A stretch of DNA of 34,318 nt from an uncultured Enterorhabdus sp. (lineage in GTDB: Bacteria > Actinomycetota > Coriobacteriia > Coriobacteriales > Eggerthellaceae), in contig CANSQM010000027.1 in NCBI GenBank assembly GCA_947649205.1, positions 1 to 34,318 on the forward strand, written 5' to 3'. Position 1 is the first letter of the stretch; every line of letters starts with the position of its first letter. Positions 1 to 7,866 of this stretch are shown here, in pieces. The notes under the pieces are model-generated. The model saw only the letters and a program-made list of their open reading frames with translations, did no database searches and was not told the origin of the DNA. The translations under genes and the position numbers were made by a program.

Positions 1-276
1 TATCAGGTTTCGCCCGGTCAACGATGCGCATACGTCGGCGCAACCGACAGGCCTTCTCGCTGTCGTGGGAGCGGGGAGGCCTTATTGTTGTCATCAGCCA
101 AGCGGGGAAGGCGCGAAAGCGAACCCGAACCGCGCGGACCTTGACAACATTTCCAGAGCTTCCGTCGCACCGTCTCCTGCGTGAACCCTCCTCTCTCCTC
201 TCTCTCAAAACCCTCGCGGCGGAAACCAAGTCCATGCGCACGTTTCCCCTTCTCCTCCGTGCGTACTGAGATGCGG
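1..276. other. Non-coding stretch before first terminator
   Basis: I find no convincing gene here. A short open frame (24-269, +) is Arg/Ser-rich, has no Shine-Dalgarno and resembles no family I know. A TTGACA at 141-146 has no matching -10. Because a good terminator follows directly, this stretch may be the 3' end of a transcript that begins left of the window. Confidence 0.4.
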
Positions 277-310
277 CCCTCCGGTTCCCCTGCCGGAGGG
301 TCGCTTTTTT
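277..310 (+). terminator. Rho-independent terminator
   Basis: The stem CCCTCCGG (277-284) pairs with CCGGAGGG (293-300) across an 8-nt loop and is followed by TCGCTTTTTT. It ends whatever transcript comes from upstream and isolates the kinase operon. Confidence 0.85.
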
Positions 311-367
311 ATGGGAGAAATCACCTGCCACCAGGGGAGCGGTGGTTTTGCCCTTGCAGTTTTGCTT

Positions 368-388
368 CTGATACCGTACCGTTATCAG
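368..388. promoter_or_regulatory. Palindromic operator-like site upstream of kinase gene
   Basis: CTGATA (368-373) and TATCAG (383-388) are the outer arms of a 21-bp palindrome in which 8 of 10 pairs match. It lies 23 nt before the GTG start of the kinase gene. A weak promoter can be drawn through it: TTGCAG at 354-359, 17 bp, then TACCGT at 377-382. A site with the same CTGATACC half lies before the surface-protein gene at 17043-17065. The protein that would bind is unknown. Confidence 0.4.
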
Positions 389-410
389 ATAGTCGAAGAA
401 GGAGGAGACT

Positions 411-2999
411 GTGGTGGAGCGCGAAGCGAAGAACGGTGGGAAGTGGGCTTATGGCCGCTGGGTCATCGTTGTCCTCGTGATCTTCGCGGCCATGGGCGCC
501 TCCATCTACGGGGTGGCGCGGCAAACCTACGACGATATGTCCGATGCCGCCATCCAGAACCTCAACGAGAATTTGAACCTCATCGAGAACACCGTCGAGG
601 CCATTATGCGCAGCGAGGCGGAGTTCCAGCAGCTCATCGCCGAGGAGATCGCCGCGGCCGACGACCCGCGGGACTACATTCTCAACCTGCGCAACAACGA
701 TACCACGGCCAAGCTGTCGGTGGTGCCCGCGGGCGCGAGCGAGGGTATCTCCAACGACGGCGAGCCGTTCAGCCCCGCCGATCTCGATTTCTCCGCCGGC
801 GGCACGGTCGTGGGGCTGCCCATCTCCCAGTCCTACGTCAATCATCTGGGCACCTGGGCCTATACCATCGCCTGCCCCATCGAGCGCGACGGCAAGGAGC
901 TGGGCACTCTGTACGCCGAGTACGTCTACGACGCCATCGAGCGGTCCATGCCCGAGGGCTTCTACGACAAGCAGGCGGTTCTGTACCTGATGGACGCCAC
1001 GAGCGAGCGCTTCGTGTTGAAGCCCGAGGGCATGGGGGAGCGCGATGCGGGCCATTTGAACTTGGAGGACTTCTACCGGGCCAACAACGTGCTGGACGAG
1101 GAGACCCTGACCCTCGTGGAGAGCGGCATCGCCGACAAGTCCTCCATCATGTTCGCCCACCAGGTGAAGGGCCGCGAGTCGCTGTGCTACCTGTGGTCCA
1201 TCAACGGGGGCACCACCTATCTGGTGGGCTACGTGCCCATGACCGCCATCCAGAAGGAGGCCGACGCGGTCAACACCGCCATCGCCCTCGTCATTGGCAT
1301 TGCGGCCGCCGCCTTCGTGCTGTGCGTCGTCATCTACGCCTACAACCGCCGTCGGCAGCTCCAGCTGCAGAAGGCTCGGGAAGCGGAGCGCGCCCTCCAC
1401 AACGAGCAGCTGACCCGGGCCCTTCAGGCGGCCCAGGTGGCCAACGAGTCGAAATCGGCCTTCCTCGCCAACATGTCCCACGACATTCGCACGCCCATGA
1501 ACGCCGTGCTCGGCTTCACCACCATCATCGCCAAGGAGGCCGACGATCCGGCCAAGGTGCGCGACTGCGCCAGCAAGATCATGGCCTCCGGCCGCCATCT
1601 GCTCGATCTCATCAACGACGTGCTCGACATCTCCAAGATCGAGAGCGGCAAGGCCACCATGAACCTGACCGAGTTCAACTTGGGCGACTCCCTCGTGGCC
1701 GTGGAGTCCATCATCGGCCCCATGGCCCGGGACAAGCACCAGGTCTTCCGCACCGAGATCGCGGGCGTGAACCACGAGCGCGTGATCGGGGACGAGACCC
1801 ATCTGAACCAGATCCTCATCAACCTCTTGTCCAACGCCGTGAAGTACACGCCGGAGGGCGGCCATATCTGCCTGCGCTTCATCGGCCTGGCGCAGCACTC
1901 CAACCAGTTCGAGCGCATCCGCATCGAGGTGGAGGACGACGGCTACGGCATGACCCCGGAGTTTCTGGCCACCATCTTCGATTCCTTCACGCGGGCCGAG
2001 AACAGCACCACCAACAAGGTGCAGGGCACCGGTCTGGGCATGTCCATCACCAAGAGCCTCGTGGAGCTCATGGGCGGCACCATCGAGGCCGAGAGCACCG
2101 AAGGGGTCGGCTCGCTGTTCCGGGTCGATTTGGAGCTGCGCATTCCCGACGAGCAGGCCCAAGGCTTCTTCTGGCGCTCGCAGGGCGTGCGTGCCATGCT
2201 CGTGGTGGACCCCACCGCCGCCGGCCGCGAGATCGCCCGCAGCCAGATGGAGGGCACCGGCGTGCGGGTGGATGCGGTGCCGTCGGTGGAGGAGGCCCTT
2301 GCCCGGGCCGAGGCGGCCGCGCCGCGGGGCGGCTACCAGATCATCCTCGTCTGCTGCGACGTGCTCGGTTCCGCCTGCCTGGAGGCGGCCGGAGCCCTGC
2401 GGGCGGCGGCGGGGGCGGCCGACGACCGGTCGGTTCCCCTCGTGTTCGTGCTCGATCACAACTTCGATGTGGAAGAGGGCCTTATTCTGCCGCCGTGGGC
2501 CGGTGTGCTCACGCGCCCCTTCTTCCTCTCCACCCTGAGGCACAAGGTGGAGGACATCACCGGGGCGGGGCAAGCCGCCGCAGCCGCGGCCTACGACACG
2601 GTCCTTCAGGGCAAGCACTTCCTGGCTGCCGAGGACAACTTCCTGAACGCCGGCATCCTGAGCGAGCTGTTGGGGGTGGAGGGCGCCACGGTGGAGATCG
2701 TGGAGAACGGTCGGCTCGCCGTGGAGCGCTTCGAGGCCTGCGAGCCCGGGGAGTTCGACGCCATCCTCATGGACGTGCAGATGCCCGTGATGAACGGCCA
2801 CGCCGCGACCCGCGCCATCCGCGCTCTGGAACGCCCCGATGCCCGCACCATTCCCATCATCGCCATGACGGCCGACGCCTTCGTCGAGGACGAGAAGGCG
2901 GCCCTTGCCGCCGGCATGAGCGCCCACGTGGCGAAGCCCTTGGAGATCGGCGACTTGAAGAAGGTCGTCGATCGCCTCGTCGAGAAAGGACAGTCATGA
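411..2999 (+). CDS. Hybrid sensor histidine kinase with C-terminal receiver
   Basis: Membrane-bound hybrid kinase of 862 residues. A first transmembrane helix (about residues 16-35) and a second (about 289-312) enclose a roughly 250-residue extracytoplasmic sensor. A short coiled linker leads to the HisKA dimerisation helix with phospho-acceptor His357 in the motif SHDIRTP. The HATPase domain shows the N box (NLLSNAVKY) and the G boxes (DDGYGM, GTGLGM). A degenerate receiver-like segment (about 590-710) lacks the usual LxDxxMP aspartate. The last domain is a complete receiver with Asp788 in LMDVQMP and a conserved Lys near the end (AKPL). Start: GTG at 411, or GTG at 414, after the Shine-Dalgarno AAGGAGGA (399-406). 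The stop overlaps the start of the solute-binding lipoprotein gene (ATGA), so the two are translationally coupled. No separate response regulator or DNA-binding output domain is visible. The ligand is unknown. Confidence 0.9.
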   Translation: MVEREAKNGGKWAYGRWVIVVLVIFAAMGASIYGVARQTYDDMSDAAIQNLNENLNLIENTVEAIMRSEAEFQQLIAEEIAAADDPRDYILNLRNNDTTAKLSVVPAGASEGISNDGEPFSPADLDFSAGGTVVGLPISQSYVNHLGTWAYTIACPIERDGKELGTLYAEYVYDAIERSMPEGFYDKQAVLYLMDATSERFVLKPEGMGERDAGHLNLEDFYRANNVLDEETLTLVESGIADKSSIMFAHQVKGRESLCYLWSINGGTTYLVGYVPMTAIQKEADAVNTAIALVIGIAAAAFVLCVVIYAYNRRRQLQLQKAREAERALHNEQLTRALQAAQVANESKSAFLANMSHDIRTPMNAVLGFTTIIAKEADDPAKVRDCASKIMASGRHLLDLINDVLDISKIESGKATMNLTEFNLGDSLVAVESIIGPMARDKHQVFRTEIAGVNHERVIGDETHLNQILINLLSNAVKYTPEGGHICLRFIGLAQHSNQFERIRIEVEDDGYGMTPEFLATIFDSFTRAENSTTNKVQGTGLGMSITKSLVELMGGTIEAESTEGVGSLFRVDLELRIPDEQAQGFFWRSQGVRAMLVVDPTAAGREIARSQMEGTGVRVDAVPSVEEALARAEAAAPRGGYQIILVCCDVLGSACLEAAGALRAAAGAADDRSVPLVFVLDHNFDVEEGLILPPWAGVLTRPFFLSTLRHKVEDITGAGQAAAAAAYDTVLQGKHFLAAEDNFLNAGILSELLGVEGATVEIVENGRLAVERFEACEPGEFDAILMDVQMPVMNGHAATRAIRALERPDARTIPIIAMTADAFVEDEKAALAAGMSAHVAKPLEIGDLKKVVDRLVEKGQS

Positions 3000-4321
3000 T
3001 CCAGCAACAGGGGAACTTGCGCCGTCGCATCATCTCCGGCGCCGTGGCGGCCTTCGCCGCCCTGGCCCTGGTCGGCTGCGGGGGCGGCGAGGGGACGCGG
3101 AACCTGGCCGTGCACGACGAGGGCGACGACGGTCTTGTGGTGAACTTCTTCAGTCCCATGGAGAAGGCCAGCCCCGATGCCGAGAATACGGCCCGTACCG
3201 CCAGCGATCAGACCATTGCCATGGCCGAGGAGGCCCTGGGCCTGACGGTTGCCTACCGCACCTACACCGCCGAGGACTACCAGGACAAGACCTACGACGA
3301 GGTGTGCCTCGATCGGGTGCGCAGCGCCAAGGACGACCTGTACCTGCTGAATGCGGACGCCATCGTCGCCCTCGGGGCCGAAGGCGAGTTGGCCGACCTG
3401 TCGGGGCTTGCCTGCGCCCAGAACCTGCGCGAGGAGGTGCGCGCGGCCAACACCGTGGACGGCAAGCTCGTGGCCATTCCCCAGGAAGTGGTGGCCTACG
3501 GCCTGTTCGTGAACAAGGACATCTTCAAGGAGTGCGGCCTGGCCCTGCCGAACACCCCCGAGGAATTTCTGGAAGTCTGCCGCGTCCTGAAGGAGAAGGG
3601 CTACGAGGTGCCCTTGGGGGCCAACCGCTGGTGGCTCGAGACGTTCGTCTTCGCCCAGGCCTATGCCGCCCTGTACAACGGGGGCGATGTGGAGGCCGAG
3701 GTGGCGGCCTTGAACGCCGGCAAGGCCCGCTACAGCGACTATATGCGCCCGGGCTTCGAGTTTCTGAAAGCGCTGATGGATCGCGGTTACATCGATGCGG
3801 AGAACGCGCTTAAGAGCGAGGCCTTCGAGGGAATCGGCGAGGGCGATGACTTCATGGCCGGGGAGAGCCCCATGGCCATGGCCTACTGGGGCGCGGCGAA
3901 CACCGACACCGCCTACGGCAACCCCTCCTTCACCATGGAGGTGATCGGCTTCCCGAGCGAGCGGGGGCCCATGCCCGTGCTGTCCATGACCGGCTACGGG
4001 GTCGCCTCGGGCGCCGAGCACGCCGACGAGGCCCTGGCCGCCATGGATGTGATGCTCTCCGACGAGGCCCTGCAGCTGTATGCCGAGACCAACCGCGTCA
4101 TCTCGCCCTCCAAGAACGTGGCCGTGGATTGCGTGGAGCCGCTGCGGCCCCTGAACGATCTGGTGCAGGCCGACACCTACGTGCTGGCCTCCAACGCCGC
4201 CATGGACGTGGAGCAATGGGGCAACGTGTGTCTCATCGTGCGCGACCTTCTGGCCGGCGCCTCGGTGGACGAGTGCATGGCGAAGCTGGACGCCCTCCAG
4301 GACGAGGCGATAGGGAAGTAG
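2996..4321 (+). CDS. Family 1 extracellular solute-binding lipoprotein
   Basis: A 441-residue lipoprotein resembling sugar-type ABC substrate-binding proteins. The basic n-region (RRR, 9-11) and hydrophobic core lead to the lipobox LVGC, with Cys28 as the lipidation site. The mature part has the family-1 pattern: AIPQEVVAYGLFVNKDIF followed by NTPEEFLEVCRVLKEKGY, and later a region of the type seen in ligand-closing lobes (MAYWGAAN). The ATG overlaps the kinase stop by 4 nt. There is no permease or ATPase gene beside it, and a terminator follows at 4425. The most economical reading is that it presents a ligand to the kinase sensor, as LuxP does for LuxQ, rather than feeding a transporter encoded here. 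That role is inference. It could instead serve a transporter encoded elsewhere. Confidence 0.85.
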   Translation: MIQQQGNLRRRIISGAVAAFAALALVGCGGGEGTRNLAVHDEGDDGLVVNFFSPMEKASPDAENTARTASDQTIAMAEEALGLTVAYRTYTAEDYQDKTYDEVCLDRVRSAKDDLYLLNADAIVALGAEGELADLSGLACAQNLREEVRAANTVDGKLVAIPQEVVAYGLFVNKDIFKECGLALPNTPEEFLEVCRVLKEKGYEVPLGANRWWLETFVFAQAYAALYNGGDVEAEVAALNAGKARYSDYMRPGFEFLKALMDRGYIDAENALKSEAFEGIGEGDDFMAGESPMAMAYWGAANTDTAYGNPSFTMEVIGFPSERGPMPVLSMTGYGVASGAEHADEALAAMDVMLSDEALQLYAETNRVISPSKNVAVDCVEPLRPLNDLVQADTYVLASNAAMDVEQWGNVCLIVRDLLAGASVDECMAKLDALQDEAIGK

Positions 4322-4424
4322 GGCGGCTCTGCTCGTCCGCGCCCGCCGGCGCCCGGGGCGTCCGCGCAGTACCCGCTTCGCTGTTCGCTTCGCTCAGGCG
4401 CTGCGCTCCCTCATGCTTTTATGG

Positions 4425-4446
4425 GCGCCCCTTCGGGGCGCTTTTT
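4425..4446 (+). terminator. Rho-independent terminator of kinase/lipoprotein operon
   Basis: The stem GCGCCCC (4425-4431), a TTC loop and GGGGCGC (4435-4441) are followed by TTTTT. It lies about 100 nt after the lipoprotein stop. The 4322-4424 stretch holds GC-rich sequence with short repeats of GCTTCGCT and no gene. Confidence 0.85.
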
Positions 4447-4495
4447 CACGGTGGTGTTCAGAGAACTTCGCAGACGCCCCGGGCGCCGGCGGGCG

Positions 4496-4957
4496 CTACC
4501 GTATGTTTTGCTGTTCCAGGTTCAGCAGGGCGCTTTCCACGGCGCCGGCAGCCTTGCCCGCGGCGCTCACGACGCGATGGGCGGGGACGAGAACGGCAAG
4601 GGGGCTCTTCCGCACGGCGGTGCCCACGGCCCGATAGGCGTCGGGGGCACCGAGGGCCTCGGCGATCTCGCGGGTGGTGCGTGTCTGACCGTAGGGGATG
4701 TTCGCGAGGGCCCGCCATACTCGGCGCTGGAAATCGGTGCCGGCGGGGTCGCAGGCCACGGTGAAGGCGGTGCGCTTGCCGGCGAGGTACTCCATGAGCT
4801 GGTTGGCCGCCTCGGTGGTGACGGCGACGGCCCGGCGCTCGCCGGGAAGGGGCGCCTCTCCCAGGACGACGGCAGTGACCGCCCCTCCGTCGGCGCCGAT
4901 GGTCACGGTGCCGAAGGCGGTGGGATAGGTGAAGAAGGTGCGGGCATCGTGGGCCAC
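4496..4957 (-). CDS. Alkylguanine-DNA alkyltransferase homologue, catalytic Cys replaced by Ala (ATL-like)
   Basis: A 153-residue protein with the Ogt/MGMT fold: a short N-terminal domain (FFTYPTAFGTVTIGADGG) and the C-terminal DNA-binding domain with the HTH segment IPYGQTRTTREIAEALG and the RAVGTA helix. The active-site motif, normally PCHRV, reads PAHRV. The codon at 4580-4582 is GCC (Ala126 in this numbering), so the protein cannot accept an alkyl group by the usual mechanism. Known alkyltransferase-like (ATL) proteins carry Trp or Ala at this position, bind O6-alkylguanine and recruit nucleotide excision repair. The conserved Asn before the motif is also changed (KSP). Start: GTG 4957, preceded by AAGGAG. 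An in-frame ATG at 5002 lies inside a TATAAT box (5001-5006, minus strand) and is therefore unlikely to be translated. The gene is transcribed divergently from rpe. Confidence 0.85.
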   Translation of the reverse strand: MAHDARTFFTYPTAFGTVTIGADGGAVTAVVLGEAPLPGERRAVAVTTEAANQLMEYLAGKRTAFTVACDPAGTDFQRRVWRALANIPYGQTRTTREIAEALGAPDAYRAVGTAVRKSPLAVLVPAHRVVSAAGKAAGAVESALLNLEQQNIR

Positions 4958-5000
4958 GGGCGCTCCTTGTTCTTGGGATGCAGGTTTGCCGCTACCGTCC

Positions 5001-5036
5001 ATTATACGCCGCTGCTCGCGGCCGGTGCGCTAGAAT
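5001..5036. promoter_or_regulatory. Divergent promoter region between ATL-like gene and rpe
   Basis: On the minus strand a perfect TATAAT (5001-5006) would start transcription about 37 nt upstream of the GTG at 4957. On the plus strand TAGAAT (5031-5036) lies about 36 nt before the rpe start. Neither has a convincing -35 box. Confidence 0.5.
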
Positions 5037-5072
5037 AGCGTCACTGGAACTTCGCGAGATGAGGATGCCATC

Positions 5073-5783
5073 ATGTACCAACCGGTGAAAATCGCCCCGT
5101 CCATCCTGTCGGCCGACTTCATGAATCTCGGCGCCGACATCGCCATGATCGAGCAGGCCGGCGCGGCCTTCGTTCACATCGACGTCATGGACGGTCACTT
5201 CGTGCCCAACCTCACCATGGGCGTGCCGCTGCTGAAGCAGCTCAAGGCCGCCACGTCGCTCGTCTGCGATGTGCACCTCATGATCGACAACCCCCTGACC
5301 GAGATCCCCTGGTTCATCGAGGCCGGGGCCGATCTGGTGAACGTGCACGCCGAGGCGCTCACCGAAGAGGAGCTCGTCCGTGCCGTGGCCATGATTCGCG
5401 AGGCCGGCTGCAAGGCCGCCGTGGCCCTCAAGCCCAAGACGCCGGTGTCCGCCCTGGCCCCGGTCATCGCCGACTTGGACATGGCGCTCGTCATGTCCGT
5501 GGAGCCGGGCTTCTCGGGCCAGAGCTACATCGCCGGCAGCGACCGGAAGGTGGCCGAAGTGGCCGCACTCGCGCGGGCCGCGGGCAACGAGGCCCTGCTC
5601 ATCCAGGTGGACGGCGGCATCGGCGAGGCCACGGCCCCGCTCGTGGCCGCGGCCGGGGCCGACGTGCTCGTGTGCGGCAATGCCGTGTTCAAGGCCGCCG
5701 ACCCAGCCGCGGCCCTGGCCGCCGTCAAGGGCGCGGCCGACGGGGCGCGCCTGGCCGCCCTGGCCGGCGGCGAGGAGGCGTAG
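5073..5783 (+). CDS. rpe: Ribulose-phosphate 3-epimerase
   Basis: A cytoplasmic TIM-barrel enzyme of 236 residues that interconverts ribulose 5-phosphate and xylulose 5-phosphate in the non-oxidative pentose phosphate pathway. The sequence opens with the family signature APSILSADF. It has the metal and catalytic residues in HIDVMDGHFVPN (His35, Asp37), the DVHLMI strand, the phosphate loop region VEPGFSGQ, and the second catalytic Asp180 in VDGGI. Length is normal for the family, with a short Ala-rich tail. ATG 5073 is preceded by GAGG at 8 nt. It stands first in a close-packed run with the cysteine desulfurase, which begins 5 nt after its stop. Confidence 0.97.
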   Translation: MYQPVKIAPSILSADFMNLGADIAMIEQAGAAFVHIDVMDGHFVPNLTMGVPLLKQLKAATSLVCDVHLMIDNPLTEIPWFIEAGADLVNVHAEALTEEELVRAVAMIREAGCKAAVALKPKTPVSALAPVIADLDMALVMSVEPGFSGQSYIAGSDRKVAEVAALARAAGNEALLIQVDGGIGEATAPLVAAAGADVLVCGNAVFKAADPAAALAAVKGAADGARLAALAGGEEA

Positions 5784-5788
5784 AAGCC

Positions 5789-6991
5789 ATGGACAACGCC
5801 ACCGAGCTTCCCGTCTATCTCGACTATGCCGCCACGGCCCCCCTCGGCGAGGAGGCGGCCCGGGCCATGGAACCCTTCTGGGTGCCGGGGCCGGCAAACC
5901 TGCCGGCCGGGGCCAATGCAAACGCCCTCTACGGCGCGGGCCGGGCGGCCTTCGACGCCATGGAGGGGGCCCGGCGCCGCCTGGCCCGTGCCCTGGGGGC
6001 GCGCCGCCCCGATGAGATCGTCTTCACCTCCGGGGCCACCGAGGCCGACGACGCGGCCATCGCGGGGCTCGTGGCCGCCGCCCGCGACCAGCGACGCCTG
6101 GCCGGCCAGGGCGGCCGTCCGGTTCACGTCATCACCTCGGCCATCGAGCACGACGCGGTGCTCGCCCCCTGCCGCCGCCTGGAGGCCGCCGGCGTGCGCG
6201 TCACCTACCTGCGTCCCAACCGCCAGGGCTTCATCGAGGCCCGGGTCTTGGAGGAGGCCCTCACCCCCGACACGGTGCTCGTGTCGGTGCAGGCGGCCAA
6301 CTCCGAGGTGGGTTCCATCCAGCCCATCGCCGAGCTGGCGGCCCTGGCTCACAATGCGGGCGCCCTCTTCCATACCGACGCGGTGCAGGCCCTGGGGAAG
6401 ATGCCGCTTAACCTGGAGGCCCTGGCCGTGGACGCCGCCTCCTTCTCGGCCCACAAGATCGGCGGCCCGAAGGGGGTGGGCGCCCTGTACTTGAAGGCCC
6501 GCACTCCTTTCGCCCCCTTCCTGCTCGGCGGCGGTCAGGAGGGCGGCCGGCGCAGCGGCACCCAGAACGTGTCCGGCATCGTCGGCTTCGCGGCGGCCTG
6601 CGAGGCGGCCGTGGCCGGCGAGGAGGACGAATCGGCGCGCTTGCGTGCCCTGCGCGATCGGCTCTACGGCACCCTCGGGGCCCTGGGCGGCTTCCAGGCC
6701 ACCGTGGAAGTGGATCCGGGCAGCCGCGACTTCCTTCCCAACATCGTGCATGTGCTCGCCGACGAGTGGGAGAGCGAGACCATGGTGCTGCGCTTCGACC
6801 AGCTCGGCTTCTGCGTGGCCGGCGGCAGCGCCTGCTCGTCCCATTCCCTGGAGCCGAGCCACGTGCTCAAGGCCATGGGCATCGGCGGCGACGAGGTCTA
6901 CAACGCCCTGCGCGTCTCCCTGGGCCGCTACACCACCGAGGCGGACATCGACGCCTTCGCGCAGGCCGCCCAAAAAGTTCTGAACTGGTAA
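5789..6991 (+). CDS. Cysteine desulfurase, NifS/IscS type
   Basis: A PLP-dependent class V aminotransferase-fold enzyme of 400 residues that moves sulfur from cysteine to a protein persulfide for Fe-S clusters or thiolated tRNA. It begins VYLDYAATAPLG. The PLP-binding lysine is Lys223 in SAHKIGGPKGVG, and the sulfur-accepting Cys349 is in the flexible loop GGSACSSHSLEPSHVL, as in IscS/NifS enzymes. QEGGRRSGTQN is the usual family signature. GGAGG lies 10 nt before ATG 5789. No IscU-like scaffold is adjacent, so the sulfur acceptor cannot be read from context. A second, SufS-like enzyme lies at 33450. Confidence 0.93.
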   Translation: MDNATELPVYLDYAATAPLGEEAARAMEPFWVPGPANLPAGANANALYGAGRAAFDAMEGARRRLARALGARRPDEIVFTSGATEADDAAIAGLVAAARDQRRLAGQGGRPVHVITSAIEHDAVLAPCRRLEAAGVRVTYLRPNRQGFIEARVLEEALTPDTVLVSVQAANSEVGSIQPIAELAALAHNAGALFHTDAVQALGKMPLNLEALAVDAASFSAHKIGGPKGVGALYLKARTPFAPFLLGGGQEGGRRSGTQNVSGIVGFAAACEAAVAGEEDESARLRALRDRLYGTLGALGGFQATVEVDPGSRDFLPNIVHVLADEWESETMVLRFDQLGFCVAGGSACSSHSLEPSHVLKAMGIGGDEVYNALRVSLGRYTTEADIDAFAQAAQKVLNW

Positions 6992-6999
6992 GGAGCCCT

Positions 7000-7815
7000 A
7001 TGGAACTCGTCAACACCCACTGCCATTGCGTGTACTCCGGCCACGGCACCGGCTCCATTGCGGAATACGCCGACGCCGCAGCGGCGGCCGGCCTGACCAC
7101 GCTGGCTTTCACCGAGCACTTCCCGCTGTCGGGCGCCTTCGATCCCGACCGCTACCTCTCCATGACCGAGGAGAACCGCCCCCGCTATCTGGCCGAGATC
7201 GAGCAGGTCCGCGCCGCCCATCCCTCCATCGAGTTCATCACGGGCACCGAGATGGATTACCTGGGGGATTTGGAGGACCGCGCCTTGGACGAGGCGGCCC
7301 TGGCCCCCTTCGCCTTCAAGCTCGGCAGCGTGCACTTCATCGACGGCTGGGCCTTCGACGACCCGGCCCAGCGCGCTCGCTGGGAAGAGCCCGGCGCCCC
7401 CGATGCCATCTGGCGCCGCTACGGGGAGCTGTGGTGCGAGGCGGCCGCGAACCGGGCGAACCTCTACGACGCTATGAGCCATCCGGACCTGGCGAAGAAG
7501 TTCGGCTTCTACCCGACCTTCGACTTGGCACCCTTCTACGAGGCCATGGCCGAGGCGGCCCGGGCCGGCGAGCGCATGGTGGAGGTGAACACGTCGGGGG
7601 GCTATTACGCCTGCGCCGAGATGTTCCCGGCCCCGGGTCTGCTGGCGGCGTTTCGCCGGGCGGGGGTGCCCTGCACCGTGGGCTGCGATTCCCACGACCC
7701 GGCCCACGTGGCCCGCGACATCCGCCGGGCCTACGACCTCATGTACGAGGCGGGCTATAGAAGCGTTACCGTTCCGACAGCCACAGGGGACCGCCGAAGT
7801 ATTACCATCGAGTGA
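7000..7815 (+). CDS. PHP-family phosphatase, HisJ/histidinol-phosphatase-like
   Basis: A 271-residue metal-dependent phosphoesterase of the PHP superfamily. The metal-binding motifs appear in the expected order: NTHCH (His7, His9), TEH, GTEMDY, SVH, SHPD and the terminal GCDSHDP. Similarity is to HisK/HisJ histidinol-phosphate phosphatases. No other histidine-biosynthesis gene is near, so the substrate is uncertain and could be another phosphomonoester. The start ATG 7000 follows AGGAG at 4 nt and lies 8 nt after the desulfurase stop, so it is probably in the same transcript. Confidence 0.85.
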   Translation: MELVNTHCHCVYSGHGTGSIAEYADAAAAAGLTTLAFTEHFPLSGAFDPDRYLSMTEENRPRYLAEIEQVRAAHPSIEFITGTEMDYLGDLEDRALDEAALAPFAFKLGSVHFIDGWAFDDPAQRARWEEPGAPDAIWRRYGELWCEAAANRANLYDAMSHPDLAKKFGFYPTFDLAPFYEAMAEAARAGERMVEVNTSGGYYACAEMFPAPGLLAAFRRAGVPCTVGCDSHDPAHVARDIRRAYDLMYEAGYRSVTVPTATGDRRSITIE

Positions 7816-7866
7816 GGAAATCGGCGCCGCCGGCGCCGGTGACGACGACGAAGGAAGCTGATCGCT

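Noticed and set aside
24..269. Short + strand open frame at the window start
   Set aside because: No ribosome site, Arg/Ser-rich composition and no recognisable family.
321..2927. Long open frame antisense to the kinase gene
   Set aside because: It mirrors the kinase codons in a GC-rich gene; composition is rich in Gly, His and Leu, with no family signature or ribosome site.
4988..5002. ATG 5002 as start of the ATL-like gene
   Set aside because: It lies within the TATAAT box of the gene's own likely promoter, and a better GTG start with AAGGAG exists at 4957.
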